Source: Haemonchus contortus
Taxonomy: Eukaryota > Nematoda > Chromadorea > Rhabditida > Trichostrongylidae
Assembly (NCBI GenBank): GCA_000469685.2
Contig: LS997564.1
Location: 27,996,959 to 28,060,958 of the forward strand
DNA: 64,000 bases
Direction: 5' to 3'
Position 1 is the stretch's first letter, and each line of letters begins with the position of its first letter. The notes under the pieces were generated by a model, which saw only the letters and a list, made by a program, of their open reading frames with translations, was not told the DNA's origin and made no database searches. Both the position numbers and the translations under genes were made by a program. Shown here piece after piece: positions 24,481 to 37,500 of the stretch.

Positions 24481-25384
24481 GTGGCCATGAACAGAGACAC
24501 TCATAATGCTTCATGTAATTCAAGTTCCATGTCACAATCTATGGCCACACTAGAAAGAAGCTGTGTTACCACCTTCGGTTTATGTTCCTGTCGAAGTTGA
24601 AAAGAATTTTGATTTAGTTTCTCTCCTTCGACCATCTTTTTTTATTGTAATATCAGGTCTTTGCCCAAAAACAGAAGTTTTCTTGATTATATCACTGCCA
24701 ATATGTATTTTTTAATCGAAACGGCCGCCACTCTATGACATCTATGCCAACAATTCACTGGATCGATGACTGTGCTGTGTCGAACTGTAGAGCCAGGGAT
24801 GAAGTACCTATCGTTATTAAAAACCCACTAAAACACGCAACCATATCATCCGAATCCAGAAGCAGCAGATATGGCTGCACCCAAATTTAGTTTCAGGATT
24901 GTCGCGGTGTACATACCTCCCTCCACCACGTTGGGATTGCTGGAAAGAAAATCCTCTTCTCTAAGCAGTCACTTTTGCTAAACATGGATTTTTGCAGCAC
25001 ATAAAGGAACCCGTTAAAGGCAACTTCATTTTGAATTTGCTTCTCTCGAATGAATAATCACGAACTTCTACTCGAAGTATCTATCAATCTTGAAAAGCTT
25101 CTATCAATTTTGGAAGAGACGCTGAAGTGGTCATTGTGGCCAACTGATGAGCTAACTAGTGCGTTCTATAAGTATAAGGCCACCGTCAATGTGGATAAGC
25201 AGCCAAACAAATTTCTTTCTTACACCATCATTAGATTTATCACCCCACTTGCATGCATTGGTTTGCTCAACTTTTATGTTAACACTTATATAGATTATTT
25301 CCGATCTTTCCTCCTTTTCATAAGTATAGGTTCACATCCGTCTATGCGAAGATTTCGAAATCGAGTGCAGCGGAACGCCTATCA

Positions 25385-25471
25385 TTGGGAACCAAATTTG
25401 AAGTAGAGTCGATAAGTAGGATAGGCTGACCCCACTAAACTACTTTACTTCAAGTTTGTGCCCCAATAATG
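25385..25471. repeat. Imperfect hairpin, ~87 bp
   Basis: ATTGGGAACCAAATTTGAAGTA at 25385 pairs with TACTTCAAGTTTGTGCCCCAAT ending at about 25470. The inner part continues with short pairings (GGATAGGCTGACC against the complement). It lies at the end of an unassigned open frame (25050-25406 plus). It is either a small foldback repeat or a palindromic leftover of an insertion. Confidence 0.55.
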
Positions 25472-25849
25472 GGCACCAGAGTCGTTCGAATCATCATGAA
25501 TTTCGCCGCGCAATTTGCCGCGCGCATGCTCGGACGCACGCATGTACCCATACCCATCTCTGTAGGAGAAAATGTGTCAAAAATATGTTTAAAAGCACTA
25601 TGCATTTTGCCTTGCGGAGGTCATTTTTTCCAGAAGAAAAAGCACAAATTAAATTCTTCGTGATACAGGGTTCAGTATGAGTGCAGTTGAGGAGGCAAAT
25701 CGTATGGTCCCTCAGCTCCGTTAAGAGATAATTGAAGACTACAGAGCGCCACGTGGATAGAAGCCCGCGCAAGCTCACCGCGAACTTCTAACAGCACCTT
25801 ATCTCTGAACCAAGTTCCATAGGAGCTTGGTCTCTCGGTGTCGAAAACT

Positions 25850-26105
25850 AGAATGGTTCTGTTTAGTCGATCCGCACCACGCGGCGTCGTGAACCATTTG
25901 CCTCGTTATAACAATTCTAGCGTTCTCCAATACAGCTCAACTACAGCTACAGCCCAATCGATATGCGATTATTTCTTAAGGCATGATTCTACTAATACTT
26001 CTTTTGTTCCTGTATTTCCTACTTGCTGCTGCATTCTGCTAGATTCCTTTGCGCGCGGTATCCCCTCGCCGCGACGCGACGAACTACTGGTTCCTACTGC
26101 ACCGC
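25850..26105 (+). repeat. Dispersed short repeat R2, copy 1
   Basis: The interior (ACAGCTCAACTACAGC, CAATCGATATGCGATTATTTC, TCTACTAATACTTCTTTTGTTCC, TTGCTGCTGCATTCTGCTAG, CGCCGCGACGCGACG) matches the complement of 54392-54625. The ends are less clear than in copy 2. No transposase is encoded, so it is a MITE-like repeat. Confidence 0.65.
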
Positions 26106-26226
26106 ACCCGCGGCGGCATCACTGTGCCCTAGTGTAGCAGTGTCCTAAATGATTGCATAATGCCTTGAGCAACCTAAGGAGTGATGCACGAGTGATAACC
26201 AACTTTCTAACTATCCATTTTTATAT

Positions 26227-26772
26227 AGTCCAAAAAGTTCATACCGATTTCTGGGTCGACTTTGCGTGAAAATTTCTAAAAGAACAAATTCATCTATTTA
26301 ACAATATTTTCTCCATTCTGTATAATATATCATATTTATATTTTGCCGATCCTTTTCGATTAACATTTCGATTTGATTCTCTTCAGGTGATGATGACCTC
26401 CCTGCGCGTTGCCGATCTTCGAAGTTGAATTCACCCTGCTTAAATCTGGCAAACCACTTACGAACTGTAGGTGCATGTAAAGCATCCTCTCCGTAAACGC
26501 CAGATCTTTCTCGCGGTTTGAACTGCATTCTTTCATTTGCGATAGAAGAAAGGCATTAAATGGCGAAAATGCAGGCGATCGTCTTCCATTTTCACTCAAG
26601 CCCTATGCAAAGGAACCTCTAAAAATGTCAACATTACCTTAGAAAAATGTAGATTAAGACTTACACTTTCAGAAAATATATGACTCTATGAGGTTATGCC
26701 GGCGATCTTTTTCAAAACACTTGATAAACCAAATGCGTTCAAAATCGGCATGAACTTTCCGAACAACCCAAT
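26227..26772 (-). mobile_element. mariner element, internally deleted, second lineage
   Basis: The ends carry related inverted termini. The right end read outward is GGTTGTTCGGAAAGTTCATGCCGATTTT, and the left end is TAGTCCAAAAAGTTCATACCGATTT. From about 26595 leftward the minus strand encodes the N-terminal part of a SETMAR-type mariner transposase: HFRH near the start, GVYGEDALHAPTVRKWFARF, then a RAGRSS..ENQIEMLIEKD block. One stop and one frameshift lie within the first 40 codons, and the catalytic half is absent. The termini differ from those of the element at 18555-19451, so the two copies belong to separate mariner lineages. Confidence 0.85.
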
Positions 26773-26864
26773 AATTATTAAACTCAGGTAAGCAACTGAA
26801 TCTGTTTAGACTTCATGTAACTTTTCAGAACTGACTTATTCTACTACAATTTTTTTCAGGGCGT

Positions 26865-27105
26865 ATATGGGAGCTGATGCTCTAGGGCTTACCCTATCAC
26901 ACGGTGATAGAATCCCAGGTTGATAAGCCCCATGCCGACGGAGTTTTTCATCTCTCCAGGATGGGTTGATTGGTACCAGATTCGTCTGGGAGGATGTAAG
27001 CACTGACTTGAACAGTTTCTAACAAACGCAGTTCGTTTTGTAGGCAAGCACCATCAAAATCCAAAAAACAGATTTGATCAAAGACGCGAGACTTTATCCT
27101 TCAAA
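26865..27105 (+). mobile_element. tRNA-derived SINE, head diverged
   Basis: The body is clear: ATTGGTACCAGATTCGTCTGGGAGGATGTAAGCACTGACTTG and the tail GACTTTATCCTTCAA. The head is weak, with GGTGATAGAATCCCAGG near the expected B box and no clear A box. Confidence 0.7.
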
Positions 27106-29243
27106 CTTCTTCTTCAATTAGAAGAGAATTACTGTTTGTGCAGCCGGCCTCCAAACGATATCTGTTCAATAACCAGGACTATGTCTGCCATGTCCTAAAC
27201 ATTTGTTGAATGCACTGGTCGACTGATATCTCAAAAATGCACACATTTAGGCGAACCACAACAATTACTGCGATAGTAAAGGTGCATCCATGCTGGCAAC
27301 GGCAGCATCACTCATGCGGAACGCGAATGCGGCAGACATACCCACATCCAAATCTTGCAACCGGATTCGCTGAGCGTTCCAGCGGAGCTCTTCGATTGAA
27401 CGACAAATCTAGAGGGGACTCGCTTGGTGCAAGCCCCAAGTTCTTGGTTAGTTGCCAAACGAAGTCGCTTGACAAACGTAATAGGAACAGCTTCTGTTGC
27501 TAAAATTGATCTTAAGCAAATGTTTTCCAGATTTCTGCAAAAATTCCCCTGTGGCTCAGTTGGAGCTCCAGAAAGCAATAGTTCACCGACAGGGACTGCT
27601 TCAGCACGTGGAAGAAACGCTAAGTTACGGTCCATGGCTTTTGGGCATAGAGGAGATTGTTAGGTGAGATGGGATGGGCTTGCGATAAAACACGTATTTG
27701 GTGCCCAGTCGCAGCTGTGTGAGCACTTCAGCACGTAAGTGTCCGATCCTTAGAACGGCCGATAGGCTCCATGTGATGTTCGATGTTCGACGAATCTCTT
27801 CGCAGGCATGTGTAATAACCCCCGAACAAGCCGACTTAAAGAATTAGTGGGCCTAACTGGAACACGATAAACAGAAGTACCATGTGACGCAGCTAGCCAC
27901 TATCCGCCTTCGCTGCCTGTCTGGGCCGGTAGGGCTACCCTTACCATGTCGATATTCAGTGACCGTAACGATCCCGTCACGAGGTAGAAAAGTAGCGATC
28001 AGCCGTGGCCCCTCCCCATTTAGTTGCATGTAAACACGTATCATGACTCACAGATAATGGATTCCCAGATAGTTCCTGGGAATACGTTACAAACGAATTC
28101 TGTTCCCACATGCGACAAACACTGATCAAACAGCCGAAATGAGTGAAGCTATGAACACGAGTCCTCGCTAAGCACTTTACGTACATATTTTCTTCATATC
28201 CGCCGCTGTTTCACTGAAAAGTGCCCTCTGCTCGGCCGATCTTTCCATTCATGTTTTCGCTCGCGGTATATAAATATAAATCGATTATTCATATAAATCG
28301 CATAGTGTTCGTTTAAAATCGATCTTTTGATCGAGGCAAAGGTGATGGTATCAATGCGGCTTACACTGTTTGTTCTGTAGGACACGGCCTCTACAAACCA
28401 TCGAATCCTCGCATTTAACTTCCACTTCACTTTGACTAACTATTCAAGTGAATTAATAAGAATTTTCTCGAGCTGCTTAGGAGTAGCAACAGAAGACTGA
28501 GCATCTAACCAAAGCTTTCTTTCTGGTTTACTTAATATCCTTATTTTGCGGTTATGTCGCTTATTTGCGAATTACACTCACAGCGGACGTGGTTTTTACA
28601 ATTTCAATGCCCGCTGACAATGAGGCACAAAAATGTCGTAGATAATCGGTGCTAACCTTTTTCAAATGAGTATTCATGAGGCTCATAAGGGAATTCGTGA
28701 ATGGTATTTGTATGCTTATTGGGGTGGCAACATATAATAATTCGTGGCTCGTGTTCAAACTACCGTTTCCGTCCTCCTAGTGTGTTCTCGAATAAGATTT
28801 CACCATCAACTACTATTTATTATTATTATTTTTATTATTGTTACATATTAATTCATTTATTTATTATTTGTTCATAAGAGAGACAAACCCACAACAACTA
28901 AAATTGTAGTGAAATTATTGTCCGGTAGTATGTGGGAAGACCGAGAATAGCTCTAATATCTAATATCGTGATAAGGGGGAGGCAGGGTGCATCTGACGAA
29001 GAAAGAGGAAGCCTCAGTTATGGATTCCAGGAATTGATTTAAGGAGTGATGGCTCTAAATCTTTCTTCGAGCGCGGCTGGGAGACTTAGCCAAATTAGAG
29101 TTCTCAGGAACGGATTTAGAGAATATGCCGGATTTGATCCCCAAGCCTAAGCCTTAGACTCTCGGATCGTGCGTTTCGATACTCCAGTAGTATAAGCAAC
29201 TAATTTGTCTGTTCATTGATATCTAATGGAAGCATCGTTTTGA
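27106..29243. other. Intergenic, no supportable gene
   Basis: Frames on both strands at 27210-28190 overlap heavily, and none has a domain. Nucleotides 28810-28870 are a (TTA)n-rich low-complexity run. Part of 27400-27800 could be an old retroelement, but no reverse transcriptase, gag or integrase motif is visible. Confidence 0.45.
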
Positions 29244-29530
29244 CGAGGGTGTGTGTTGGCAAGCGGCGTATTATCACACACGCATGGTCCGGAATCGAAT
29301 CCCAGATCGGTATCATCCTGACCATGAGTCAACCAAGCCATCGATCCCTCCAGTGTAATTAGTGATACCATTCGTCAGCGAGGATAACAGTACTGGCTCG
29401 GCATCGGTTGGCCACCTTAAATCATTGTATGGGCCACATCCGCATTCAATACAACACTACGATTCAGAATGTGTGTCGAAGGCGGGGCGCTTCCTGGAAC
29501 GGGATAGATCAACAACAAGACTTTAACTTT
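29244..29530 (+). mobile_element. tRNA-derived SINE
   Basis: The head GTGTGTGTTGGCAAGCGGCG is followed by GGAATCGAATCCC as the B box. The body markers are TTGGCCACCTTAAATCATTGTATGGGCCACAT, CACTACGATTCAGAATG and AACGGGATAGATCAAC, and the tail is ACTTTAACTTTAG. Confidence 0.82.
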
Positions 29531-29637
29531 AGCCTCAAGTAAGGAGATGAAGTTGTAGGGATATGTGAGAAGCTGCTGCGTTCTGCCTTTCTGCCTCTAT
29601 ACTCGTTCACAGTCGCTGTTATTGTTATGAGGAATGA

Positions 29638-29653
29638 GAAATGTTATTTCAGA
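29638..29653 (+). promoter_or_regulatory. Probable spliced-leader (trans-splice) acceptor
   Basis: TGTTATTTCAG ends at 29652, just before the ATG at 29654. A TTTCAG acceptor with no upstream exon and immediately before a signal-peptide start is the usual nematode SL1 trans-splice arrangement. It also supports the ATG at 29654 over the upstream in-frame ATG at 29627. Confidence 0.55.
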
Positions 29654-30421
29654 ATGGAGCTACTTCTTCTCCTCAGCGCTCTTTTCATTCCTGTCTTACC
29701 GTTTCTTGAGCAGCACATCGGTGTTTACGGTCGATTAACGTGTGGTACTGCTCCTCTCTGCGGGAGCCCTGTTCAGCTTTGGAGTAACAAAGTATTAGGT
29801 TTGCTTCTGATTAATTGCTTGCATTGCATGCATTGAATATTATTTTCAAACGGTTGCTCTAGAATTTAAAAATTGTCTCTTCAGGAGTAAGCCATGAAAT
29901 AGCCAGTAACACCACCGACGGAAACGGATTTTTTCGAATTCATGGAAACGAATCTTCTGTATTTCCGCTGAACTTGCGATTGAAGATTATGCATCATTGT
30001 CTTTCACCATTGGTAAAGCTTCTTTTCGTCGTTTTCCCTAATTCTATTCACTGTTTTCCCTTTTCTCCCTTTCCCTAACATTAACGACACATCAAAAAAT
30101 CCAACCTTGTGCAGTGTGGAGACTGAGCGAAGATGATTTCAGATTTCACTACCGCCAGCGCCTCTGAACGAGAAAAACTCACCTCTAGAGTGGGTGTTAG
30201 AAGGGGACAAAAGTATAGGGTTTTGCGCTGAGGAATACTCTTTCCATGAAAGCTGTGAAAATGGAGTTGGGCTTGTGGTGAAACAGAGAAATTTGACGCA
30301 GTGGTATAATATTTTGAAACCTATCAGCTTCTATATAACCTTTTTCGTTTCTAAGAAGGTGATCTTATTGGAAACGACAGGGTTACGGAATTTTCGCAGT
30401 ATAGATGAAAACCTATCATAG
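29654..30421 (+). CDS. Transthyretin-like (TTL) secreted protein
   Basis: This is a small secreted protein of the nematode transthyretin-like family; the biological role of most members is unknown. Exons are 29654-29798, 29885-30012 and probably 30143-30421. Phases agree, giving about 183 residues. It begins with a signal peptide (MELLLLLSALFIPVLPF). The family core follows: the first strand GVYGRLTCGTAPLCGSPVQ then LW, a TTDGNGFFRIHG turn matching the usual T-D-x-x-G-x-F-x-x-x-G pattern, and LRLKIMHHC near the conserved H-x-C. Exon 3 (ISLPPAPLNEKN onward) is open to a TAG stop and contains Cys residues, but it lacks the usual TTL strand pattern, so its boundaries are less certain. The start at 29654 is chosen because a splice-leader-like acceptor precedes it directly. 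Confidence 0.8.
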
Positions 30422-30960
30422 CTGTGGACCATCATTTTGCACTAATGCGACTGGGAAACACTTCTTTTGGCTCATATAAAGAAGCGAATTTTACAAGTGA
30501 ACAGTCGAAAGATAAGCAGTTCTGAAGGAAATGCGAATGCGTATCGAATACATGAGTAGGAACAAATGGCAAGAAGCGCTTTTCCATTTTCTTTTGACAA
30601 GAATAAATGAATGATACTCTTCTTCATCGATCTGATTTCTTTTTGAGAAAATGGTAGAAAAATTTATGGTCTGTCAAAGACAATTGATTTATGCTTTTCA
30701 CTTGCCTATCGAAAGATTACTCATCATGATACAACGAGATTTCGGAAGGAGTGATCATGGAGGTTCAATTTTTGAACATTTTTGTGACATTAGTGGATTG
30801 CAGAGTTTCGAAAATCGAATGTTCTGAGTAACATTGAGAAGAATACAAGTGATATTGAGAGCGTACCGTCGTCCTGTGCTTTCCTCAACCACTCAAAATT
30901 AGGGTGCTTCAAAGATGATAAAATCTGGAGGACGATTTCTCATGTTTATCATTTCGGTTT

Positions 30961-31219
30961 TAAGATGCGCCCGTTTGACTTCCGATCAGAATCGTAGTGA
31001 CAAATTGAAAACGTATATGACCTGTACAGTGGCCTGCAGTGGTCAGCCAATGCACAAGTCAGTATTTTCATTCCCTCACGCCAGTCTTATAAAATTACCT
31101 GACTCCGAAGGGATGGAAGGCCTGATTGGATTGGACGGGACGGGTATCGAGCCGGAATCCGATATTCGGACCGTGCATTTGCGTGTAATAGTGCCCCACT
31201 CCCCACTAAACCACTTCCC
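30961..31219 (-). mobile_element. tRNA-derived SINE, minus-strand copy
   Basis: In reverse order it shows GATGCGCCCGTTTGACTTCC, AGAATCGTAGTGACAAATTG, AATGCACAAGTCAGT and CTGACTCCGAAGGGATGGAAGG, then CGAGCCGGAATCC (reverse of the B-box region) and GTAATAGTGCCCCACTCCCCACTAAACCACTTCCC, the reverse of the head. Confidence 0.78.
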
Positions 31220-33682
31220 ACGTAAAGTTGGTAGCGACTAACTTCGTTCATATAATATTTTACGCAGTTTACTTCACAATAGCTGAGAAAATTAAATCAA
31301 ATGCATAATATCCTAGGTGTCGAATTGAGTAACTTTTAGTTCTTCAACGTTTATGCGGAATTTGATTTTTAAATTGCAGCCCTGCATTCGGAAGTTGAGT
31401 CTACCGTTGCCGTCTGAGTACATCTTCAGAGGGTCTGGTGTTTGGAAATGGTTCGATGCGGGACGCCTTAACTTGGCATATCGTTTTCCTAACGAGAAAC
31501 TGTCTTGTCAAAATAAAACAGTGAAAACGTAAAGGTTGTTGTTATATCAGTAATGATTTATTCCCACCCACCTGACTTTCTAGCGCTACACCGGAAACTA
31601 AGCGATCAGTGATGGGATCAAAAAACGCTTAGGAGCGCTGAATTCAGATCTGCGAGACATTTTTGCTGGAAAGGTGGAAGAGGAGGCTATAAGCTAAGGT
31701 TCGTTATTGTAGGTGCTGAAAGCAAATTATATGTTGAGTTGCTGGGTTGAATTCAAATTGCCTAGCTTTTGACTGGATGCAAGCTACAGTATGGGTTCTA
31801 CCGGACTTTTCTGTCCCGCAGATCCCCCATTCCTTTGAAACGGTATCATCATAGCTTTCTTTCTCAGTATGGGTCGAGAAGCGCCGCCTTTGCCCTTTTA
31901 GCCACGACCTAACTTCAGTGATGCCACCTTCAGTAACCATCGCGATCCTTTCTCCAGAGCACTGCATACCTTTTGCGTTTTTGCTTCTCTTTGAAGAATC
32001 TGGTCACAAAGCTTGTGGATATCAATGCTGTCTTGACATAACTATTAGCAAATCGTCCGATTCACTTCAAATTATTGTATAAACCTAATGCGTGTCAGCG
32101 ATTGCTCTCAGGGATGTGCTGAAATTCCAAATACGGCCATTGAATGACCGTCAGATGAAAGTTGTAGTCTTCATAGAAGGGGGACATGACAATCGCTCCG
32201 CTTCGATTCCGCTATGAATTTCTTTCAACTCGTCAATCCAATGCGCATTGGATGGGAGAAGTTAGAAATGCAAAGTTAAATTTTGTAAAATTCGAAAGCG
32301 TTCCGCAGAGAGTAGTCCCATGCAATTGTAGTCACTGGCAACTTAGACATTTCTTGACGCGCCGGCTTCGCGTGCCTTTGGAAATTTACTTGTATGAAAG
32401 ACGGATATTTAGAGCTGTGGTAAAATAAGCAAACTATCTAGGGGAGTGTTTTCAAGTGTAGGATTAATAGCGACAAGAAGAATAGTGGGAAGACAATGAA
32501 GATCAAGCTTCATTAACCTTCGGCTATATGGATTTTTCTGCATAATCCACTAAAACCCACTCCAGTCCGGCGAGTCGTCAGGAAAACATGGCTGTAAATG
32601 ACCATATTCGATGAGTTTAAAGATATTGAAATCCTTCAGTTGGTCCTGTCAATTCTTTCAGAGTGGCAGGCTACTTGTCTTCTAAGCAACCGGTATGCAC
32701 TGGATCAGGAAGAGAGGAAGACAAGGTTGGTAGCGGTCTATAGGAATAGAGGATCTCTGGGGCAATGAACGATGTATGGACTCCATAGCCATTAACTCTT
32801 AAGATATTTCAGAAGAAAATGACAAGTTCACATCACTGCTGTAGAAAACAAGTGATTTATTCCCTTCTTGGCATTCACATTAGTTTAGAAAATGTTATTC
32901 AGAAAAGAAATTGCAAGGGCTATTGCATACAGTCTACAATCTACTTCAAAAACTTATTAACACACGATGTGCTAAAATTATGGCAAAGTGAGCAACATGT
33001 GACAAGACAAGTACATTACTATGACTCGAAATAAAGCTGCTTTCACCTATCACCCTACCCTACAACCTGGCGCGCTTTAACATAGGTATTGATTTTTTCG
33101 CGCGTCTACAATCGACTAGCGGTTGTGAGCTGCTGATAGTGGGTGGCTGAAATGTGGAAGCAGCCCTTCGAAAATCTCAAAGTAGCCTAAATCGGAATTG
33201 TCAAGGGAAGAAGAATAAAATAATGGATAATGCATGACCTGTTTTGAATGGATGGGAATTTCATCTAGGGTAGAGGAAACCATTGGAGCATTTTGTACAT
33301 ACGGCAGCTTGTAAATAACAACAGAACAAAGGAGGAAATACCAATAAAAGGTGAAAGTGAACTGTTAGAAGCCTTAAGTGAATTCAATGTATCACAATTA
33401 TAGAACCGGAGAAAGAGATATAAAGAGAGCGAGAGAAAAACGATTTGACCAGTGAAAATTTAATAGCAAGAGGTTAGGATTAGTAGAGGTGAGTATGGTA
33501 ATTCACTTAATTGTCATCTACGACGGCTGATGCCAACAATATCGTCTTTATTATTCAGGCAAATGTCGTGAACCGGTGATTTCATCAGATTTCTGGAAAA
33601 ATTAAAATGTGGCGCTGAATTGAAATCAACAAAGTTCAGCTCAGATTCATAGCCATCTCCACATTTCTGTGAAATTCCTTAG
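31220..33682. other. Intergenic, no supportable gene
   Basis: The plus-strand frame at 32186-32428 (80 codons) and the minus-strand frame at 31704-31967 (87 codons) have neither domains nor splice partners. No repeat copy was recognised apart from the SINE just upstream. Confidence 0.45.
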
Positions 33683-33934
33683 TTTCAAAAAAAAAACCTT
33701 TGTTTTGATTTGTGGTCCTGTAAGGTGTTTACAAATACCTCTGAAGCGGCTTCAGTCCCAAATGATGCCGTTGTAAATTTGCAGTACGTTACCAGAGGCA
33801 TACCTTCGCGAAAATCGGCAAGAGAGCCTTTTAACAAGTATAGAGGACCACTCGTCCCTCATTCGTTACCCAACTTGAAGAGGAAAGATCGTTCCTCTGA
33901 ATCTCTGGACTCCATCTCCCTTTTTGAGGAATAA
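33683..33934 (+). CDS. Possible terminal exon of an unidentified gene
   Basis: The frame opens after a CCTTAG acceptor-like site at 33682 and runs 83 codons to a TAA. The C-terminal composition is coding-like: Arg/Ser-rich with LPNLKRKDRSSESLDSISLF before FEE and stop. No upstream partner exon and no domain were recognised. It lies convergent to the 3' end of the flippase gene. It could be a real last exon of a plus-strand gene or chance. Confidence 0.25.
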   Translation, partial: FQKKNLCFDLWSCKVFTNTSEAASVPNDAVVNLQYVTRGIPSRKSAREPFNKYRGPLVPHSLPNLKRKDRSSESLDSISLFEE

Positions 33935-34537
33935 TCGCAGTGACCATATGAAGCTGAACAGATGCACAGCGCTGCCACTTCTCAAATTTCTAGGCCGAAT
34001 TATTGATTGTAAATCGTAGGAGTCCCCGAAAATGCGAATTTGGGTCGATTACAGCCCCAAGCTAAGGGAAGACTGTCATCATCATTGCTTATTTGGGTTG
34101 AATTCGTCACAGTATGCGGCTAATTTTTCATGACAATCGACACGATTTTCGGTATTTGCTCTTTGTCAGATTGTATCATTTGTGATCAGCCTCAATAAAA
34201 AAGGTTCAAGAAGATCGTTAAACGACCGGACTGATTGCGCAAATTTCAAACGGAGAATGGTCGTGTTGGGAAACCTCCGACTATCATATCCTGCTGCATT
34301 CACTCTGTCACCTACCATTCATTCTAAGCATTATGCCCACCTCAAAGGAAAAATTTCACCAATGGTAAGAGAACGTGAAGAAATCTAAACCACAGACCAG
34401 ACTGATTTCCGATAGCTGAGTTGGGCCGAATGAATCGGTAAGCAGTTCGATGGAAAGAGATCACTGATTTGGGAGCATATAGTTGACACAAGTACTACCT
34501 GTTACGGCAAACTGCAGGACAGTGGCCCACAACTTTC

Positions 34538-37500
34538 TCAGTTGCCTTTCGGAGGGATATCAGTCCAGGACTTTCTCAGTTGACTTTCGAAGGGTACTAC
34601 ATTTAGGTCAGCTTCGAAAACCATAATTTTCACGAAATGTGGTGCTCTATGGCCAATATTGAAACCATCAAATCGAGTTTGCCAACCCTTTTTCCACAGG
34701 GGGGCACCCGAGGCGAACTGAACAGTAATTTCAGAAAATGACTCACATTTACACGTATCTCATCGTTACATAGTACCCGTAAGCAGCAGGAAAGAGCAGA
34801 GAATGGGCGTGGTTTGTTTTCAACGGCATTTGATAGTTGTCGTCGTTGTAATACACGAGATGGACGTATCGTATTCACGATGGCAATCAAAGTAAAGCGT
34901 GGTACCAGGCATAATACAATAGACAGTAGAACTACCTAAAATTGGTTGAAATAATTCTTAGGGCAGTAAACGATAAAACTCGTACTCACCAGCCAAAATA
35001 GTGGATCAATCATTGCATGCTGAGCAATGTGTACCGGAGTGTCCTTTACACTTGTCCATGTCCAATCGGGTGTGACAAAACCATTATAGAGCAAGGCACA
35101 GACGAAAAACGATAGCACCGACAAAATCATTGAGAATAACATCGGCCATGTCTGAAATCGAATGGGATATTGGACCACTGAGGAAGGTTCATCAGGAACC
35201 GTGGACTCACCCAGTACTGAAGAAGAAGGCAAAGATGAAGGGTGTTCACAAAAAGAAGTTGTGCACACATCACCACACCGAATGTCCACATATCGCAATC
35301 CGTATCGATGTAGGTCTGCAAGTCGGCCACTTTTGAAATGCAATGTACATATCTGTGTTATCATTCATTGAGTTCTTTTATTGATGTTAGTCGAGGACCT
35401 TCTTAGTTATTGACCTTTTTCGCAGTCCAAATACAAAAGAGATGAGAGAAGAACGGTGACGATACATACATTTCGGATTTAGAACTGACGGCTACCATAA
35501 GTCTTATATACACAACGCTTCGCTACCAGAAAGGTCGAAAAGGTGAACATTCGATTCTGAGCATAAACCGAGGGCAACGGTACTCCCACCATCTCCGAAC
35601 CGAAACCGGACAAAACTTCCGTACGAGCCTGATCTGACCGATTCAGGCAGCTTTAACTCTGACCGGCTCTAGAAGACTAGCCTTCCCCACACAACGGCAC
35701 AACCTTATCCAGATCAACCAAACTTTTTCTTTTTTAACGTCGATGGATAGATAAGACAGCAGCAGAATGCTGTCAGCTACGCGATTTATACTCGACCATT
35801 ATTTCTATGCCCACAGGTTTTAAACACCTGGCTAGTCATTCGAAAATTCAAACAGCTCATGCTCATCCTGTTCAATCTACGTTAAAGATTGCTGTTTGCG
35901 TTAGGCTTTTCGCTAACTCTGGACGCCATCCCTCATTTGTGCATTTAATGGCTTTAACTCATTATTGAACCTTGTTACTAAACTAAACTCACAAAATGGC
36001 ATAGAAAGTAAACGACGGCGCTCTGCCAAAGGGCATCCAGCATATTCAACCAGAAGGAATACCAGCGGTACTTCTGAAGCGATCAAGTTAGAACTAACTC
36101 AAGCTCGACTTCAGCACTTTTTCTGATACTCAACATTCCTTATAACCTACGAGTAGGCTTTAAAAGATCCCTCCAAAGAGCCCAAAAGTCAAAAAAAGAC
36201 TACGTGAACTGAAACTACTCCTACCTTTCCCAGCCGACCTTGGTCGTAGAACTTCGGAACATCTAAAAGTATGTCCGCTGGAGCATCCTGCTCTAGGCAA
36301 CCATAGAGAAGTGCAGGAACTGAAGAGGTAAGTTTAGCATAACGAAGTGCGATGGGCAAATTAAGAGACCAATACCTGATGTAAATATTAGGTTGTATAC
36401 CATAAGATAAATGGGATCAATAGGCACTTGTGAACTGAAGCCGTTGAAAATTTGATACCAGAAGATTGTGAACACGAACATCTGAGGGGTAGGTTATTCA
36501 GTAGCGTACCTTCAGAGTTTAGACGATATTATGAAGTAAAACTTACAGCATTTTTGTAGAAAAAGTAAAGAATTGTCTGGGCAAGTCTTTGATAACACCA
36601 GTGGCCGTGGACGAGCAAAAGGTTAGCGAGAAATCGGAATCTTGCCATAGCGAAATCGCTAGCCATCACCGCTTGCATACCTTCTTGACCAGACAAGCCA
36701 ACACCAACGTCAGCACACTACAAAGAGCAATTGGGAACGAAGGAATTTGAAGAACAAAAAAAAGAAAAAAATCCCAAAAAGTGGGACATCATGCGCTGTA
36801 CAAGAGCAGGTCTCGGATTCTTGAGAAAAAATAAAAAAAAAAAAGTTCTTGAAATGAATGAAGTACAGCAGGCTCATTTGCCCTGATGTGTATCGGCTCG
36901 AGATTCGATCCATCCGGATTATGCGGGGGGTAGTTTACCCTACTTGCTACTACACCATATAGCAGAACTATAAAGAATTGTTGCTAGAGGTGAATTGAGG
37001 AAAGGACCTCTTGAAGAGCTCACAAAGAGAGAAAAAAGTGAGATATCAAATATGAAGGTGTCGACAATGGCGAAAAAGTCAACTGAACTCACTTGGATCA
37101 TTGAAACGTCGTTAGCCCCGTCTCCGATAGCCAGAACTTTTCCACCGAGACGAGTTTTCGCCATTTTCACCAGTGAAGCCTTCTGTATTGGAGTCGCCCG
37201 ACAACATAGTACACTGCGACAACTGAAACAAGCTTTTCCACCTCTATTCACTTCCTTTATACTTCCACTGCCTATTCTAGACGCTCGCAATTTGAAAACT
37301 TTTTTCAAATCGAAGTAGAAGAGTAGTGATTTCGTTTGGGGTAGTCTGTCCCAAACTAGGCGTCTATGAAGGCTTTCAGTTATCAGTAATAATTGCCAGG
37401 AAGGAATTTCCTTTTGTATAGTCATGTCGGAAAAGACTGACCTTCTGAGTAGTTGTACGAAGCGTTGCTCGTTATGAGGATCGAGACAGTAATCCAGGCA

